Source of the DNA: Numida meleagris
Taxonomy: Eukaryota; Chordata; Aves; Galliformes; Numididae
Reading direction: 5' to 3'
DNA: 64,000 nt
Assembly (NCBI RefSeq): GCF_002078875.1
Contig: NC_034438.1
Coordinates: 20,866,022 to 20,930,021 of the forward strand
Shown piece by piece: positions 1-11,765 of the stretch. Both the position numbers and the translations under genes were made by a program. Position 1 is the stretch's first letter, and every line of letters begins with the position of its first letter. The notes beneath the pieces are model-generated. The model ran no database searches. It saw only the letters and a list, made by a program, of their open reading frames with translations, and had not been told where the DNA came from.

Positions 1-121
1 TTAAATTGTAATTATATTGTATTATAGTGTGTTGTTTTGCATTCCGATATCTTATTTAGTAAATTAGTTTGTTTCTCCTCAGATTGTTGCCGCTGTTCTT
101 TGCTCTCAGGGCCATCTCCTT
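1..121 (+). mobile_element. LTR-family sequence at the edge of the ERV remnant
   Basis: Bases about 5-121 match the reverse complement of about 10,865-10,965, inside the LTR-like element at 10,660-11,279. Shared landmarks are TGCATTCC, the ATATCnTAnTTAGTAA segment and GTTGCCGCTGTTCT. The direction agrees with the plus-strand pol sequence that follows, so this is probably the end of the 5' LTR of the same family. The upstream part is cut off by the window edge. Confidence 0.6.
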
Positions 122-403
122 ACCCTTTTCCCAGCACGTGGGCCCATGGGTCCCCCGTCCCATTTGTCCGTAAACCATCGACATCGTGAAATCTAGAAGA
201 CTTCACAGTCCCATCAAAAATCACAGACCTCCTCAGGTGGCCCGGGCAGCCACTGTTGAGCCGAGAAAAAAGACTTGGGGATTGCAGAGCTGATGGTGTG
301 ACAGAGGAGCCAAAATGCCCCAGGACTAGGGTCTCTAGAGGGGACCGGAGACTGTGTCGAAATAACAATTCATTGGTCCTGAAAGAACGTACAACGGGTA
401 ATA

Positions 404-488
404 GTGCTAGTAGATACCAGGGCAGAAACATTGATCATATATGGTGATGCAAATCAATTTCCAGGCACTGAGGAAATGACAGATAGTT
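404..488 (+). pseudogene. ERV aspartic protease remnant
   Basis: A short protease-like segment in a different frame from the RT that follows. The catalytic loop, normally Asp-Thr/Ser-Gly-Ala, reads Asp-Thr-Arg-Ala at 413-424, so the conserved glycine is lost. A run of six G at 490-495 marks the place where the frame changes relative to the downstream pol frame. Confidence 0.6.
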
Positions 489-498
489 TGGGGGGCAG

Positions 499-1455
499 AT
501 GATCTCTGTAACCCAAATGTGGTTGAAACTGGGGGTTGGACGTCTACCACCCCAGGAGTACAAGGTGTCTATCGCCCCAGCTCCAGAGTACATATTGGGG
601 ACAGACATCCTGTGGGGTCTGACTCTCCAGACCACTGTGGGAGAGTTCAGATTAATGGAAAGATGTATTAGCATCCAGGCGGTACAGACAATTTTAAGGG
701 GCCATGCAAAAATTGAGCCTATTTGTTTGCCACAACCACGCTGGATCACAAATACAAAGCAATATAGACTCCCGGGTCGGCAAAAAGAAATTACCAAGAC
801 TGTGCAGGAGTTGGAGAGAGTAGGGATTATTAGACCTGTACACAGCCCATACAGCTCCCCCATATGGACAGTCAGGAAGTCAGATGGTACGTGGCAAATT
901 ACAGTAGACTACAGAGAACTAAACAAAGTCACGCTGCCAATCCACACGGCCATATCCAACATCGCCTCCCTTATGGATACATTAAGTAGAGAAACAGAAG
1001 CATATCACTGTGTTCTGGATCTTGCAAATACATTTTTCAGCATTCCAATTGCTAAAGAATCTCAAGACCAGTTTGCATTCACATGGGAGGGCAGGCAGTG
1101 GACTTTTCAAGTCCTACCTCAGGGATATGTGCATTCACCTACTTTTTGTCATAATCTGGTGGCACATGACTTGGCAAATTGGAACAAACCATCTACTGTC
1201 AAAACATACCACTACATCGATGACCTGATGTTAACATCTGACTCAATCGTGCCATTAGAGAAGGAAGTACCATCACTAACTACTTATTTACGGGAAAAAG
1301 GATGGGCTATAAACCCACAGAAAGTACAAGGACCAGGGCTATCAGCTAAATTTCTGGGTGTTGTCTCGTCAGGTAAGACTGGTCAGGTCTTACCCAGTGC
1401 AATCATAGAGAAGATCCAAGTGCTTCCGGTTCCCATGGCACCAAAGCAGTTATAG
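499..1455 (+). pseudogene. ERV reverse transcriptase, truncated by a stop
   Basis: A 318-codon open frame, the longest surviving piece of the provirus. It holds the classic retroviral RT blocks: the SSPIWTVRKSDG entry block, the first catalytic Asp in LDLANTFF (about residue 174), the LPQGYVHSP block, and the YIDD box at about residues 239-242 (1,213-1,224). The frame stops at TAG 1,453-1,455. Recognisable pol sequence continues in the same frame past that stop and meets further stops before the RNase H part. The element is therefore not functional as a whole, although the RT core is readable. Confidence 0.85.
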
Positions 1456-1766
1456 GAGTTCTTGGGTATATTAGGATACTGGCAATCCTTTATACCCCAC
1501 TTAGCATAACTGCTAAAACTTCTATATCGATTAACAAAAAAAGATCAATTATGGGACTGAGGTAGAACGGAACAAGAGGCCTTCCAGCAAGCAAGAATAG
1601 CTGCTAAACAGGCCCACGTGCTGTGTATATTCGATCCAATCCTTCCAGCCGAACTAGATGCGCACCAGATATAACTTAAGAAGGGTTTGGCAAGCACCTG
1701 AGTTCCATTCGAATCCCAACTGGGTTCTGGTCACAGGTTTGGCATGGAGCAGAGGAAAGATACAGC

Positions 1767-2306
1767 ATGGTTGAAAAGCAGTTACTGGCTACCTATTCTG
1801 CACTGCAGAAGGTAAAACCAACAACTCAGTCTGCAGAGGTTACTGTTAAAACAACTTTGCTGATTCAGGAGTGGGTTAAAGATCTAACCCACATTCCTAG
1901 GACAGGGGTGGCCCAATCACAAACAGTGGCATGTTGGGTCGCCTACCTTAGTCAGAGAAGCCATCTGTCATCACCTCCACCGAAGGAAGAATTACAGAAG
2001 ATTATCAGCCTGGTAACATATCACAGTGAGACACTCAAGGAAATAATGGTCACTCGCCCAGAGAAGAGTCCCGTACAGGAGGGGAAATATCCAATTCCAG
2101 AAGACACTTGGTACATGGATAGATCCATCAGAGAGAACCCAAGCATGTGGCAAGACGTCGCACACCATCCCTCAACTGAAACTATATGGTTCGAAGAGGG
2201 GGATGGACAAAGTAGCTACAAGCTACAAGCTGTGTGGATGGTGATAACTCAAGAGCCAGGTGACAGCACATTACACATCTGCACAGATAGTTGGGCAGTC
2301 TACTAA
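1767..2306 (+). pseudogene. ERV RNase H / connection remnant
   Basis: A 179-codon open frame that continues pol. The segments WYMDRSIREN and ICTDSWAVY recall the RNase H domain (first Asp of the D-E-D-D set, and a later TDSxAV block). The frame ends with a stop inside this last block. Recognisable sequence continues after it with more stops. Confidence 0.65.
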
Positions 2307-2579
2307 GGGCTCATGCTCTGGATAGCACAGTGGGCCACTCGGGATTGGTCAGTCCATGCCCAACCTATCTGGGGCAAAGATACGCGGGTTGATACATGGA
2401 ACATGGTTAGGCACAGGACTGTATGAGCATACCACATCTCTGGACATCAACCCTTGCAGATGCCAGGCAATGATGAAGCTGACACACTGGTTCGAGTTCA
2501 GTGGCTAGGAAGTACATCAGCAGAAGACAGAGCCCACTGGCTGCATCAGAAACTATGACATGCAGGACAGAAAACCATG

Positions 2580-3077
2580 TGAGCAGCGGCTAAAGCATGG
2601 GGGCTGCCCTTACACGTACCAGATATTGTCCAGGCATGTCAGGACTGTGGTGCTTGCTCATAAATGAGACCAAGACCTCTGCTGGAAACAATGGCCCATC
2701 TCACTAGATGACATAGCCCGTTATAGCGATGGCAGATTGATTATATAGGTCCCCTTCCTTGACCTGAGGGTGCCAGATATGCCCTAACCTGTGTTGATAC
2801 AGCGAGTGGATTGATGCAAGTCTATCCTGCAGCAAAGGCAAACCAAGCCTATACCATTAAAGCTCTAACTAGGTTGATGGCATCATACGGGACTCCTGAG
2901 GTCATCGAGAGTAAACAAGGTACACATTTCACGAGTGCAACTGTGCAGAAGTGGGCCGAAGACAACAACACAGAATGGAGGTTTCACTTGCCCTGTAATT
3001 CAACAGGAGCAGGCCAAATAGAAAGATATAACGGGATCCTGAAGGCTGCTCTGAAGGCAGATTCACAGTCCTTGTAG
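2580..3077 (+). pseudogene. ERV integrase remnant with a lost catalytic aspartate
   Basis: A zinc-finger-like CxxC (CQDC) near 2,637 is followed by the first catalytic Asp in WQIDYIGP (2,739-2,741), an in-frame stop at 2,760-2,762, and the core in the open frame 2,811-3,077. The second catalytic position, normally Asp before the QGTHF-type block, is lysine (AAA, 2,913-2,915). The glutamate is present 35 residues later (GAA, 3,021-3,023), preserving the DD(35)E spacing. The enzyme is doubly dead: a stop and a catalytic substitution. Confidence 0.8.
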
Positions 3078-3084
3078 GGGTGGA

Positions 3085-4440
3085 TCAAGAGGCTTTATGA
3101 AGCCCTGTGCAACTTGAATGAGGGACCAAGGGATGGCAGACCCAGTGCTTTAAGATGCTGCAGACAACTTGGGCCTCCCCACTTAGGATACAAATTACAG
3201 GAAAGGACACCTCACTCAAGCCACAAGTTGGCACTATGAATAATCTTCTGCTCCCTGCCCCTGAGGACCTAGAGCCCGGGAAACACAAGGTAAAATGGCC
3301 TTGGAATGTTCAAGTAGGACCAAAATGGTGTGGTCTCTTTGCACCGTGGGGGAGACTGTTAGAGGCTGGGGGATCAGTAAACCTTCCAGTAGTCGGTGCA
3401 TTGCCAGAAGAGGTAGCAGTTGACATCCCGATTTCCATTGCAAAGGGGACATTAATTATGTCCATGTGGCAAATTAGAACCCCCCGTATGGTACCTTATA
3501 TAGTGATCCAGCCACAGATATGAGGCCAAAGGGTGTGGGTGTGGTATCAAAAGCCAGGACATGCCCCGATACAGGTGGAGGTGTTGACTCAAGACCGAAA
3601 TATGGCCTGTATCCTACCATGGAGGGTAGACCTACCCCTCCTCGTACCTCTTAAACATCTGTATTACTCCCCTTGAGGTTATTAAGTTCACAGGACAGCT
3701 GGCAGGAGCAACATCACTCCAGCATGCTCCAGTGTCCATGAGGAAACATCGTAACACCCCATGGTGGACTGCTGAACTTCTGGCAACTGGTGAGCGTGAA
3801 CCCGGAGTGCTACTGGTCCTTGAAGAAGATACGCCTTGAGAAGGAACATCAAGTACCAGCCCAACAGAACCGCAAAAGACTGCTAATAATTGCCTTCAGT
3901 GCTCTAACATTCTTCATCACAGCAGGTACTGTACATGCGCCATGATGTACAATGTATTTTGAACCACCAAAACTGCAGGAGCTCACCCCCTACCTGCTCA
4001 GTCATTGGTTCATGCTGTGAAAGGATGGAGTGCAGTGGAATTGCCAGGTCACAGCCTGAACCAGTATGTGAGCACTTAAGTGCCCGCAGCGGGGGAGCCC
4101 TGATCCACCCTTCCCCTCTCTCCCCTCGGTGGTGCTTCCGGTTGCGCTTCCAGGAACACATATTCACTCAGACCCTGCGCAGTTTGTCCCCTCTCCTCTT
4201 CCGGCGCACCAGAGTTCAAACGGGAGAAGGTTGCATTCCTCAGCTCACCCCTTCTTCCAAACTGTTGCTGGGAGGGGTGAGTTAATTCCTCTTTCTTTTG
4301 ATATCTTATTCTGTAGCACCTGTATCTCAAACAAAGGCTCCATCATCGCCTTTGTTTGCTTTACAAAGAAAAAGCATGAGAAAGCAGAGATGGTAACATA
4401 TGCTAAGTATGTTCCCATTTGGTATATTTTCATGTGTTAC
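3085..4440 (+). other. Post-integrase ERV region and unassigned sequence
   Basis: 3,155-3,523 is an open frame that follows integrase and probably holds its C-terminal part or the start of a later frame. It ends at a stop, and a similar trace (ILPWRVDLP) runs on near 3,610. Around 3,850-3,945 there is a basic/hydrophobic signal-peptide-like stretch. 3,950-4,440 is moderately GC-rich with no recognisable domain and no clear LTR; it may be provirus tail. Confidence 0.4.
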
Positions 4441-4585
4441 AGAATCATAGAATGGTTTGGGTTGGAAGGGACCTTTATGATCATCTAGTTCCAATGCCCC
4501 TGCTATAGGCAGGGATACCTCCCACTAGACCAGGCTGCTCAAAGCTCTATCCAACCTGGCCTTGAATGCTTCCAGGGAGGAAGCT
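4441..4585 (-). mobile_element. CR1 LINE 3' end
   Basis: The short 3' terminal part of a CR1, reverse orientation. It starts with the reverse complement of the ATTCTATGATTCT tail and GGTTGGAAGGGACC, then runs through the ACTAGACCAGGCTGCTCAAAG and CAACCTGGCCTTGAATGCTTCC landmarks. It is strongly 5'-truncated, as is normal for this family. Confidence 0.9.
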
Positions 4586-4599
4586 TTATGGTTTCATCT

Positions 4600-7500
4600 G
4601 CTGATAAGAAGACAATATGACAGCAACAGAAGAGTACAGAAAACAATGGTAGGAAGGACTAGAATACAGCACATGGAATAGCAAATATATACAATTCCTA
4701 CTAGTCATTAAGCGTGTTTACAATTTCATATATAGTTCTTTACATTTGGCCAGACCACCGTTCATTCACACAATACTACAAAATAAATGCTTTGACCAGA
4801 ATTTAATTTAGCTTGATTATCTCAACGTCATTTTTAGCAGAAACCATATTCTCAATATTTAGTTTATACAATAAAGACAACAAAACTCATTTAAAAAAAG
4901 CCAAGAGTTAGTTGATAAAATAATTGTGAGAACAATACAGGCAATATCTTCATTCTAAACAGTGCACACAAACCCACGTGACTTATTTTCTTCATCAGTT
5001 TTCTTATCATTAAAAATATTATTTCAGTTTAAAACATAATGTCATCTATTGTTTAAAAGATTGATTTCAGAATCAACTTTTAGTACCAACTAACTATGTC
5101 ACTTTGGAAAGTACTTCTAACACACTGAATATACTAAAAATTAATCAGGAAGTGATCTACTTCCATGCATAAAGGGGCGCTTAAAAACAGAGAAATAAAT
5201 GCAAGGTCAGAGAGAATACCATCCCTAATCTTGAAATGGTTAACATACTCACATACCTAACTCCAGGTACAGATTTTAAAGCTGCTGAATATTTGAAAAG
5301 GTTTAGCAGCATGGAACAAGCAATACTCACAGCAAGAGAATTTGCATAATTAAAATAAAAAGGCTATGAACTCAGATTGAAATCCTATCCAGATCCTACT
5401 GAAATAATGGGCATTCTGCCACTGACCTCAATGCATAAATAATCATGCCCTTTGTTAGGACAGATTTGGGTAAACTGAAGAACACTGCATACTGAAATTA
5501 AATGGATATGACATTGTCACTAAAAGAATTAATTTACAACCTGTACCTTAATTAAAAACATATGTTTTTAAATGTGTTCCAATACAGAAGCAATCTAATA
5601 AAATGTAGTAATAAACTTGAGCTAATAATGTTTAAAATCTGAAGAAAACATGAAAATGTCGAATATATTCATGTGTGGTGAGAGAGAATTTTTTTCAACA
5701 GATTGCAGACAACTCCAAAACTGGTAAAAATCCAGGGTAAAAACTGGCCTAATATGTTCTTCTGGACTGTTAAGAATGAGAAGCATAGCTAGTCACTTGC
5801 ATATCTATTATTCTGCCAGTCACTGTAAATTGTGAAAATATCAGCTCTGATATTGTACTTAAGCAGAGGGAGGAGGAGGGGAATGCTAGGATTCTAATCA
5901 GACTAAAATAAGAGTCTTTTAAAAGCCTCTCTATGTTCCCTAAATTAAAGAAGGCAAAATATGACATTTCAAACTGCTAGAAAGCCCTTCCTCAGATATC
6001 TGGCCAAGCAGAAACTGAGTGTTCTAACAGATATCCCGAACTATTACCACCAAACATTTCCTGGAAAAACTATCATTTGAGTAGTTTTATGACCCTTTGT
6101 GCAACTAAGAAGGTAAATGCCTGAAAAGGAAAAAAAAAAAAACCAGCATACAAAAGTATTTTTCATTGATTTTTTTCTTCTGTTGTAAGATTGGTGTGTA
6201 AAAGGAAAACATTTATTTCTAAACTACAGCAAACATTAATACACTGTTACTAACAATGGAAAATGCAGTTTGGTATTTTATGGATTTATTTTGATGTATT
6301 TTTAATTGTTAAGGGCTTCACTGGCTCATTTACAGAAAACTTTCACCAGGGACAGGAAGGAGTTGCACTACTCACATTTCATGCTGGTGTATACCCTGGT
6401 ATATTTTCAAGTTTTCTAGTTTAGGAAATCATTAGGTCTGTGACCAGTTTCACTCACTGAGCACATCTTAAGTGTGTGAGGTTACATTCAAAATTTCTTT
6501 CTTAACTTGAGATAGGTGAACATTACCTGTCTTTTTACTCGATATCAAGTATTCTAATGCATTTACTACAAAAAAAAAACCAAAACAAAACAGCTTTCAG
6601 ACTTCAAGTCTACAGTTAAAGCACGAACATCTGAGCTTTACTCCATGATACTGGTCACTCTTCTGGATTTGGAATTAAATAAAACACATTTTGCCCATCT
6701 GGAAAGAATTAGGCAAACTCTGGGCATACATTACATCTTTTCCAAGCTTCCACTCTCAGAGACACAAACTTTATAAAATAACAACCTTTTTTGTGATAAG
6801 AAAACAATCCCCGCACATAGTATGCTTCTTCATCAGCTGCTAATGCCCTGCTGTTTGACATCTACAACGCAATGTTCATTTTTCAGATTTGCATTCTAGC
6901 TACTTTAGCATTTCAAGTGAGTTCTGTCAAATCCCACAGTCTGACTCCTTTCAACTACAAAACCTATCAGTAAGTGTTAGAGATACAATTTGCACTAACC
7001 TCCTCCTCTCAGAACTGAAAGAAATTTATAGCCAAGAGTGGAAATTTGAATTGCACTTTAAGCCTTATTCTGTAAATAGAGCAGGGAGTGTCAACAAAAA
7101 ACTCACCATCCATCAAGCAGGTGTATAACTATCACATAAATGGGAATTAGATAATTAGATAATATGCCAACTGGTTTCATTAATTCATCTTGTGTTTTTC
7201 TGTATTGGCAGTGTTATCTAATTTAATTTTCTATCATTATTCCACCATGTCCTATGGCTACTCAACTCACAAGATGACCTATAGATTACAGAAATTGATG
7301 ACAGAAAATTCTTCATTAAAATCTTCGTGTATGCTTCCCCCCTTCTGAATGTGCAGGGCTTACCATCTTGCTACATATGGCTCTAGACTCAATTGTATCT
7401 AAAAGCAGTAGAGAGTGTGCCACTGTAATACTTTGCAATCGTTATACTGGATCTCTCAGTCACAACCCCGCTTTTGTAGATCTTCAGGTAGCCATTCCAG

Positions 7501-10500
7501 AGATTATTTCTTAGGATACTTAAGACCAACAAAACGTTTGTAGTACAAAAGTAAGAATGTAAGAACAGTGGTACTAGTTCCATATTTAGGTCAAAAAAGT
7601 GATTCTATCAGTGAAAACTAGCAGGTATGTAAAACAGAGCACAAGGAATATTTCATCTACAGAAATACTGTACAAATACTCCTATTACGCAAAGCATACA
7701 AAATACTACACTTTCCTCTAACTACTGTACTTAAACACAAGTACATTTCAGAGTTTCCACCCCACCAAGTCTATTGTTTTGAATGCACTGGGATTTTTTA
7801 CTTACTCCCCTTCAATTCCTTGAGAATAAAGAGGCATAGGAAATCTATTGTTACTCATTGTAAAGTGGGGTCCTCACATTTGAAATACCAGTACAGAAAG
7901 AAATTAAGGGCAACAGATATATGACAGTTTTACAACTGACCCTCAAAGGAACACACACACCTGTGGTCTCCAAGAAATTAAGTCAATGGATAATCTTACA
8001 ATTTTTGCACAGAAATATCACAAAGGAAAACAGCCTCCTGCAAAGGGCTTAAATTCACTGTGAGGAATTCCAGTAAAACAGCTAGGAACTCTGGACAACA
8101 AATGAGGATGAAAATTGCTTAATGGACTGGAGTCAAGGAAGCAAGAAACAAACAAATATAACTGACATCAAAATCACTTCTTGAAATCAAAGCCTTTCTT
8201 GTTAATGGGGAAAGAAACTGTAGGATGAGAATCACAGACAGGATTTCATGGGAACCAGAATGCTCTGGATGCTCATTTTTATTGGACAAGGACAGGAAAC
8301 TCTCCTGACAGTGCAATGTTAGAGCGTCTTGCATAGAAATGAAATCTTTGCAAACAACTTAAGAAGCCCAGACAAAGTGGAAAAATGCCTCAGAAAAGAA
8401 GCATAACAATCTTGGACCTGCAGGAGGAAAGGAATGTGCAGAGCCCTGGCTGGCCCGACCCTGCTACCAAATGCCTTAACTAGTACAGAATCCAATGGGA
8501 AAATGTTACTTGTTATTACAGAATAAAAATTTATTATTAATCTATAAGCTACTGACATGTAAAAGAAGAACTGTTTCTATAAAATAGATTTCTTTTTAGT
8601 ACTGCGAATCAGGCAACGCAGCTTCTAAATCATCCCTGGCTGCCTAAAACCCCTTAATACTATAAAAAATGAAAGGCATGATTGTGGTCAGCTCTACACA
8701 GGTATGCAAAATGAAACAAGAAGCCTTTTGCTCCTCTCAAATATCTACACCAATGCCAGAAACACTGCAGTTCTTTAGATTATGGACCACAAGATTTACA
8801 AGAGTTTAAGACCACTGCTGCATACATATACCTTCTGCCCCTTCAGAAAATCTGACAGCACTGGCTTGCACTGGGGATTCATATCTCACAGTTAAGCACA
8901 GGAGACTATACCTTGCCAATGAGAGCACAAAGATAAGCAAATGATTACCTAAAGCATCATGAAGTTAATCTTGTACAAATACAATAAACAAACAAGCTCT
9001 GTATATTTTCTCCCCTTTAAGTATTTGAAAAATCTACCAATGATGTAATGATGCTAATGCAGCATTGCAAGAGATGTTGAGTATTAGTACCGGATGCATA
9101 CATACAGGCATTAAAGCTAACAGCCGCAACACCATACTGCTAAGCAATACACTTTCTGAATTACAAGTACAGCGGTAGCAGGCAAAAATATGAAAATCTG
9201 TATTAATTTCTGAGAGACAGAGAGAATGAATTCTCTCATAGCTTGCACAAGCTCAAATGAAGTCCAGGGAAGAGGAAAAATTATACCATCTGTAGCACTG
9301 TCCACTTTTACTGACTGCCCACTGAAAGTGTCCTCTTTCACCTGCACCTACAAATCCAGGTGTCTTCAGCTTAGTCAATAAAAATGTACTATAGTCTGAT
9401 TCTTTAATCACACAAAGATTCCTTCAACAATAGAGTATGCCAGTTCAGTGATGCTGCTGAATTAGCTGTTGCTAAAGCAGTAAACCACTTACAAAAGTAA
9501 CTCCAATCCAATTAAAATAATTCTACGTTTGAAGATCTTTCACTAATTTCAAAAGCTGTATCTGCATCTCCAGCAGCATAACTGAGAAAAAAAATAAGGT
9601 ACATAGTCTCAATACCAAAGTTTTAAGAAAAAAACTTTCCGGTAATTATTTTTGTATGGTTTGGAATCAGTTACGTTTCCGTAAGAAGCATTGTAGCTGC
9701 ATCAAAAAGGTCTTGATGGTTTTGTCATGCATAGTGAATTTGTTTTTCCATAAAAAATAGAAAATGAAGTATTTATATGTGGTGCTACCAGAGGGAGCCA
9801 TTTCATGCAATGACTTTTGAGAAGTGTTACCTCTTTAAGTACCATTTCAATAGATTCTCTGCTTAAAACATTTCTATCTCAAACACAAAGATTTGCCCCT
9901 TTGGAGATGCACACACACCCAATCTCAACTTCCCCCTGCAATTTTCTTCTCCATGGGCTCATCTTCTGACATAAAAGAAAGCAAATTAATAGCTCTGGAT
10001 CTTTCCTCCCAGCAGGAAAAGTCTGTTTCTGCAAATTTTATTCAGTCAGTCAGCAGCATGTGCTATTTGAAAAAACAGCTGTTTAGTATATGGACAAAAC
10101 AAACTAACCATTTTATATACAAAAAATATCTGAGAACTACTAGGCTGTAAAAGGAAAAGAAACATCTTTGTATTTTGTCATTCTTCATCTCTGCTACTAA
10201 ATCAGAAAGGGGAAAGAGGACAATCCTGGCCCTTACTATTCTGTACAGGCAGATAAGACAAGGAATAATTTTGTTCATAAAGTATACATCTACATGGTAA
10301 CCAAAGCATTGCTGATGAACTCCATCACTGAAAAGTGCCAGAATCCCAAAAGGAAGTGCTATTTTAATAATTTTCCTACTTTACGATGTTTAATATCCAG
10401 AGAAGCAACTGACTGAAATTGAAGAATATTATCCACTTTCTCTTCAAAAATTAACATTATAGCATAAATAGTTTACCTTAAAAATACAAAATTCTGGAGG

Positions 10501-10650
10501 TCACAATGTAGGCTACATTTGTTAGAGCGTTTTGGAAGAAAATAAAACTCACTGGCCTATCAATGAAGGTTCTACACACACAAAAAAAATAGCAAATAAA
10601 CAAGAACTATAAAAAAGGCAAACAGACACTTCAGTATTGGAGATAGGATA
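4600..10650. other. ADAMTS6 intron, no gene seen
   Basis: AT-rich unique-looking sequence with small A-runs. No exon of ADAMTS6, no RNA gene and no recent repeat was recognised. A possible ancient amniote repeat trace lies at about 5,390-5,440 (CCACTGACCTCAATG type). Confidence 0.7.
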
Positions 10651-10659
10651 GGGGGGTGC

Positions 10660-11279
10660 TGTCATGGTTTTATGATTTTTTGCTATTGGTATTCCACATC
10701 ATAACACCATGTAAAGCACTGGGAGTTAAAGAGTTAATGCTCCAGTTCTGTGCACTGCTGATTTCCGGGTACCTGGTTCTCAGAAGAGAAGAACTACATA
10801 CCCCAGAGAACAGACCCACACCCCAGAAAGGGGAAAGGGGAAAAGGGGGAAAGGTGGGGAGATGGGCCTAAACACAGAACAGCGGCAACGATCTGACGAG
10901 CAAAGTTAAGTTACTAAGTATGATATTGGAATGCAAGATAACACAATATAATACAGTATAATTGGAATTGAGGCTAATAAATCAAATAAGAGAGAGAGAG
11001 AGCGTCCAAAACCAATAGCCTCACTCTAAGAACTGAAGGCAGAATGGCGGGGGAACATGCACTCCCAGGCAGCAAAAAAGAGAACATCTCATGACTTGCA
11101 AGTTTTATCTTTCCCTCGAATGCAAAGTTCTCTGGGGTATGTAGTTCTTCTCTTCTGAGAACCAGGTACCCAGAAATCAGCAGTCCACAGAACTGGAGCA
11201 TTAACTCTTTAACTCCCAGTGCTTTTATGAAATGTTATAATCTGGAATACCGATAACAAAAAATCATAAAACCATGACA
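10660..11279 (-). mobile_element. LTR-like element with 152-bp terminal inverted arms
   Basis: The left arm 10,660-10,811 and right arm 11,127-11,279 are near-perfect inverted copies of each other, with on the order of ten differences. The ends read TGTCATGG and CCATGACA, so the element has retroviral-type TG...CA termini. Between the arms, about 10,865-10,965 is the reverse complement of the LTR-like sequence at the window start, tying it to the ERV family of this window; in that sense it is a solo LTR on the minus strand. It includes a short GA repeat (10,989-11,002). Flanking bases do not show a clear target-site duplication. Confidence 0.75.
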
Positions 11280-11477
11280 AATGTGTATGGGAGAAAATAT
11301 AGAGGCTCAAAACTACAGTCCTAAAATGACAAATCTGATAACCTGACATCCTGCTAAAAAGTGAGATTTCCACATCTGTGATGCAGGAGTACAGAAATCA
11401 AATACAAAGACTAATTATGTCTATCAAAAGACTTGAGATAAAATAATCATACCAGTTACTGATAATTTTGATGGTAA

Positions 11478-11601
11478 CTTTTTGGTTCAGATATTGGACA
11501 GACTGACCAGAGGTGAAGAATTGCTGGACCTGCTGCTCACCAATGCTGAGGAGATCATTAAAGGCATAAAGGTTGGTGCTGCAGTGACCATGCCCTGATT
11601 T
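11478..11601 (+). mobile_element. CR1 LINE, endonuclease segment (part 1 of an interrupted copy)
   Basis: Plus-strand CR1 ORF2 sequence from the end of the endonuclease domain, with landmarks GGACAGACTGACCAGAGG and CACCAATGCTGAGGAGATCA. It breaks off in CAGTGACCATGCCCTGATTT, where a CR1 tail in the opposite direction is inserted. It continues at about 11,766. Confidence 0.85.
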
Positions 11602-11765
11602 CATAGAATCACAGAATGGCCTGGGTTGAAAAGGACCTCAAAGATCATCTAGTTTCAACCCCCCTGCTGAGTGCAGGGACACCAACCACTAGACCAGGCT
11701 GCCCAGAGCCACATCCAGCCCAGCCTTGAATACCTCCAGGGACGGGGCATCCACCTGCTGGGCAA
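11602..11765 (-). mobile_element. CR1 LINE 3' end nested in another CR1
   Basis: Reverse-oriented CR1 tail (ATAGAATCACAGAATGG, then ACCAGGCTGCCCAGAGCC and CCTTGAATACCTCCAGGG) that interrupts the plus-strand CR1 between its endonuclease and linker regions. It is therefore the younger insertion. Confidence 0.85.

Larger units (their letters stand above)
122..3950 (+). pseudogene. Class III (ERV-L-like) endogenous retrovirus remnant, internal region
   Basis: A decayed provirus on the plus strand, opposite to ADAMTS6 and inside its intron. In order, it shows a protease remnant, reverse transcriptase, RNase H remnant, integrase and a downstream region. No gag is recognisable between the LTR-like start and the protease, so the 5' part is deleted. 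The frame is broken many times by stops and at least one shift. No 3' LTR could be placed; sequence resemblance fades after about 3,950. The RT motif style (YIDD, FFSIPIA) is that of ERV-L rather than alpha- or gammaretroviruses. Near 3,850-3,945 a basic then hydrophobic segment could be the remains of an envelope signal peptide, but this is weak. Confidence 0.85.

Noticed and set aside
3820..3945. Possible ERV envelope signal peptide
   Set aside because: A basic/hydrophobic stretch is present but no envelope features follow and stops occur at once. Mentioned only as a weak possibility in the ERV entry.
4076..4330. Possible 3' LTR of the ERV
   Set aside because: No match to the LTR-like sequence at the window start or at 10.66 kb, and no TG...CA ends could be paired.
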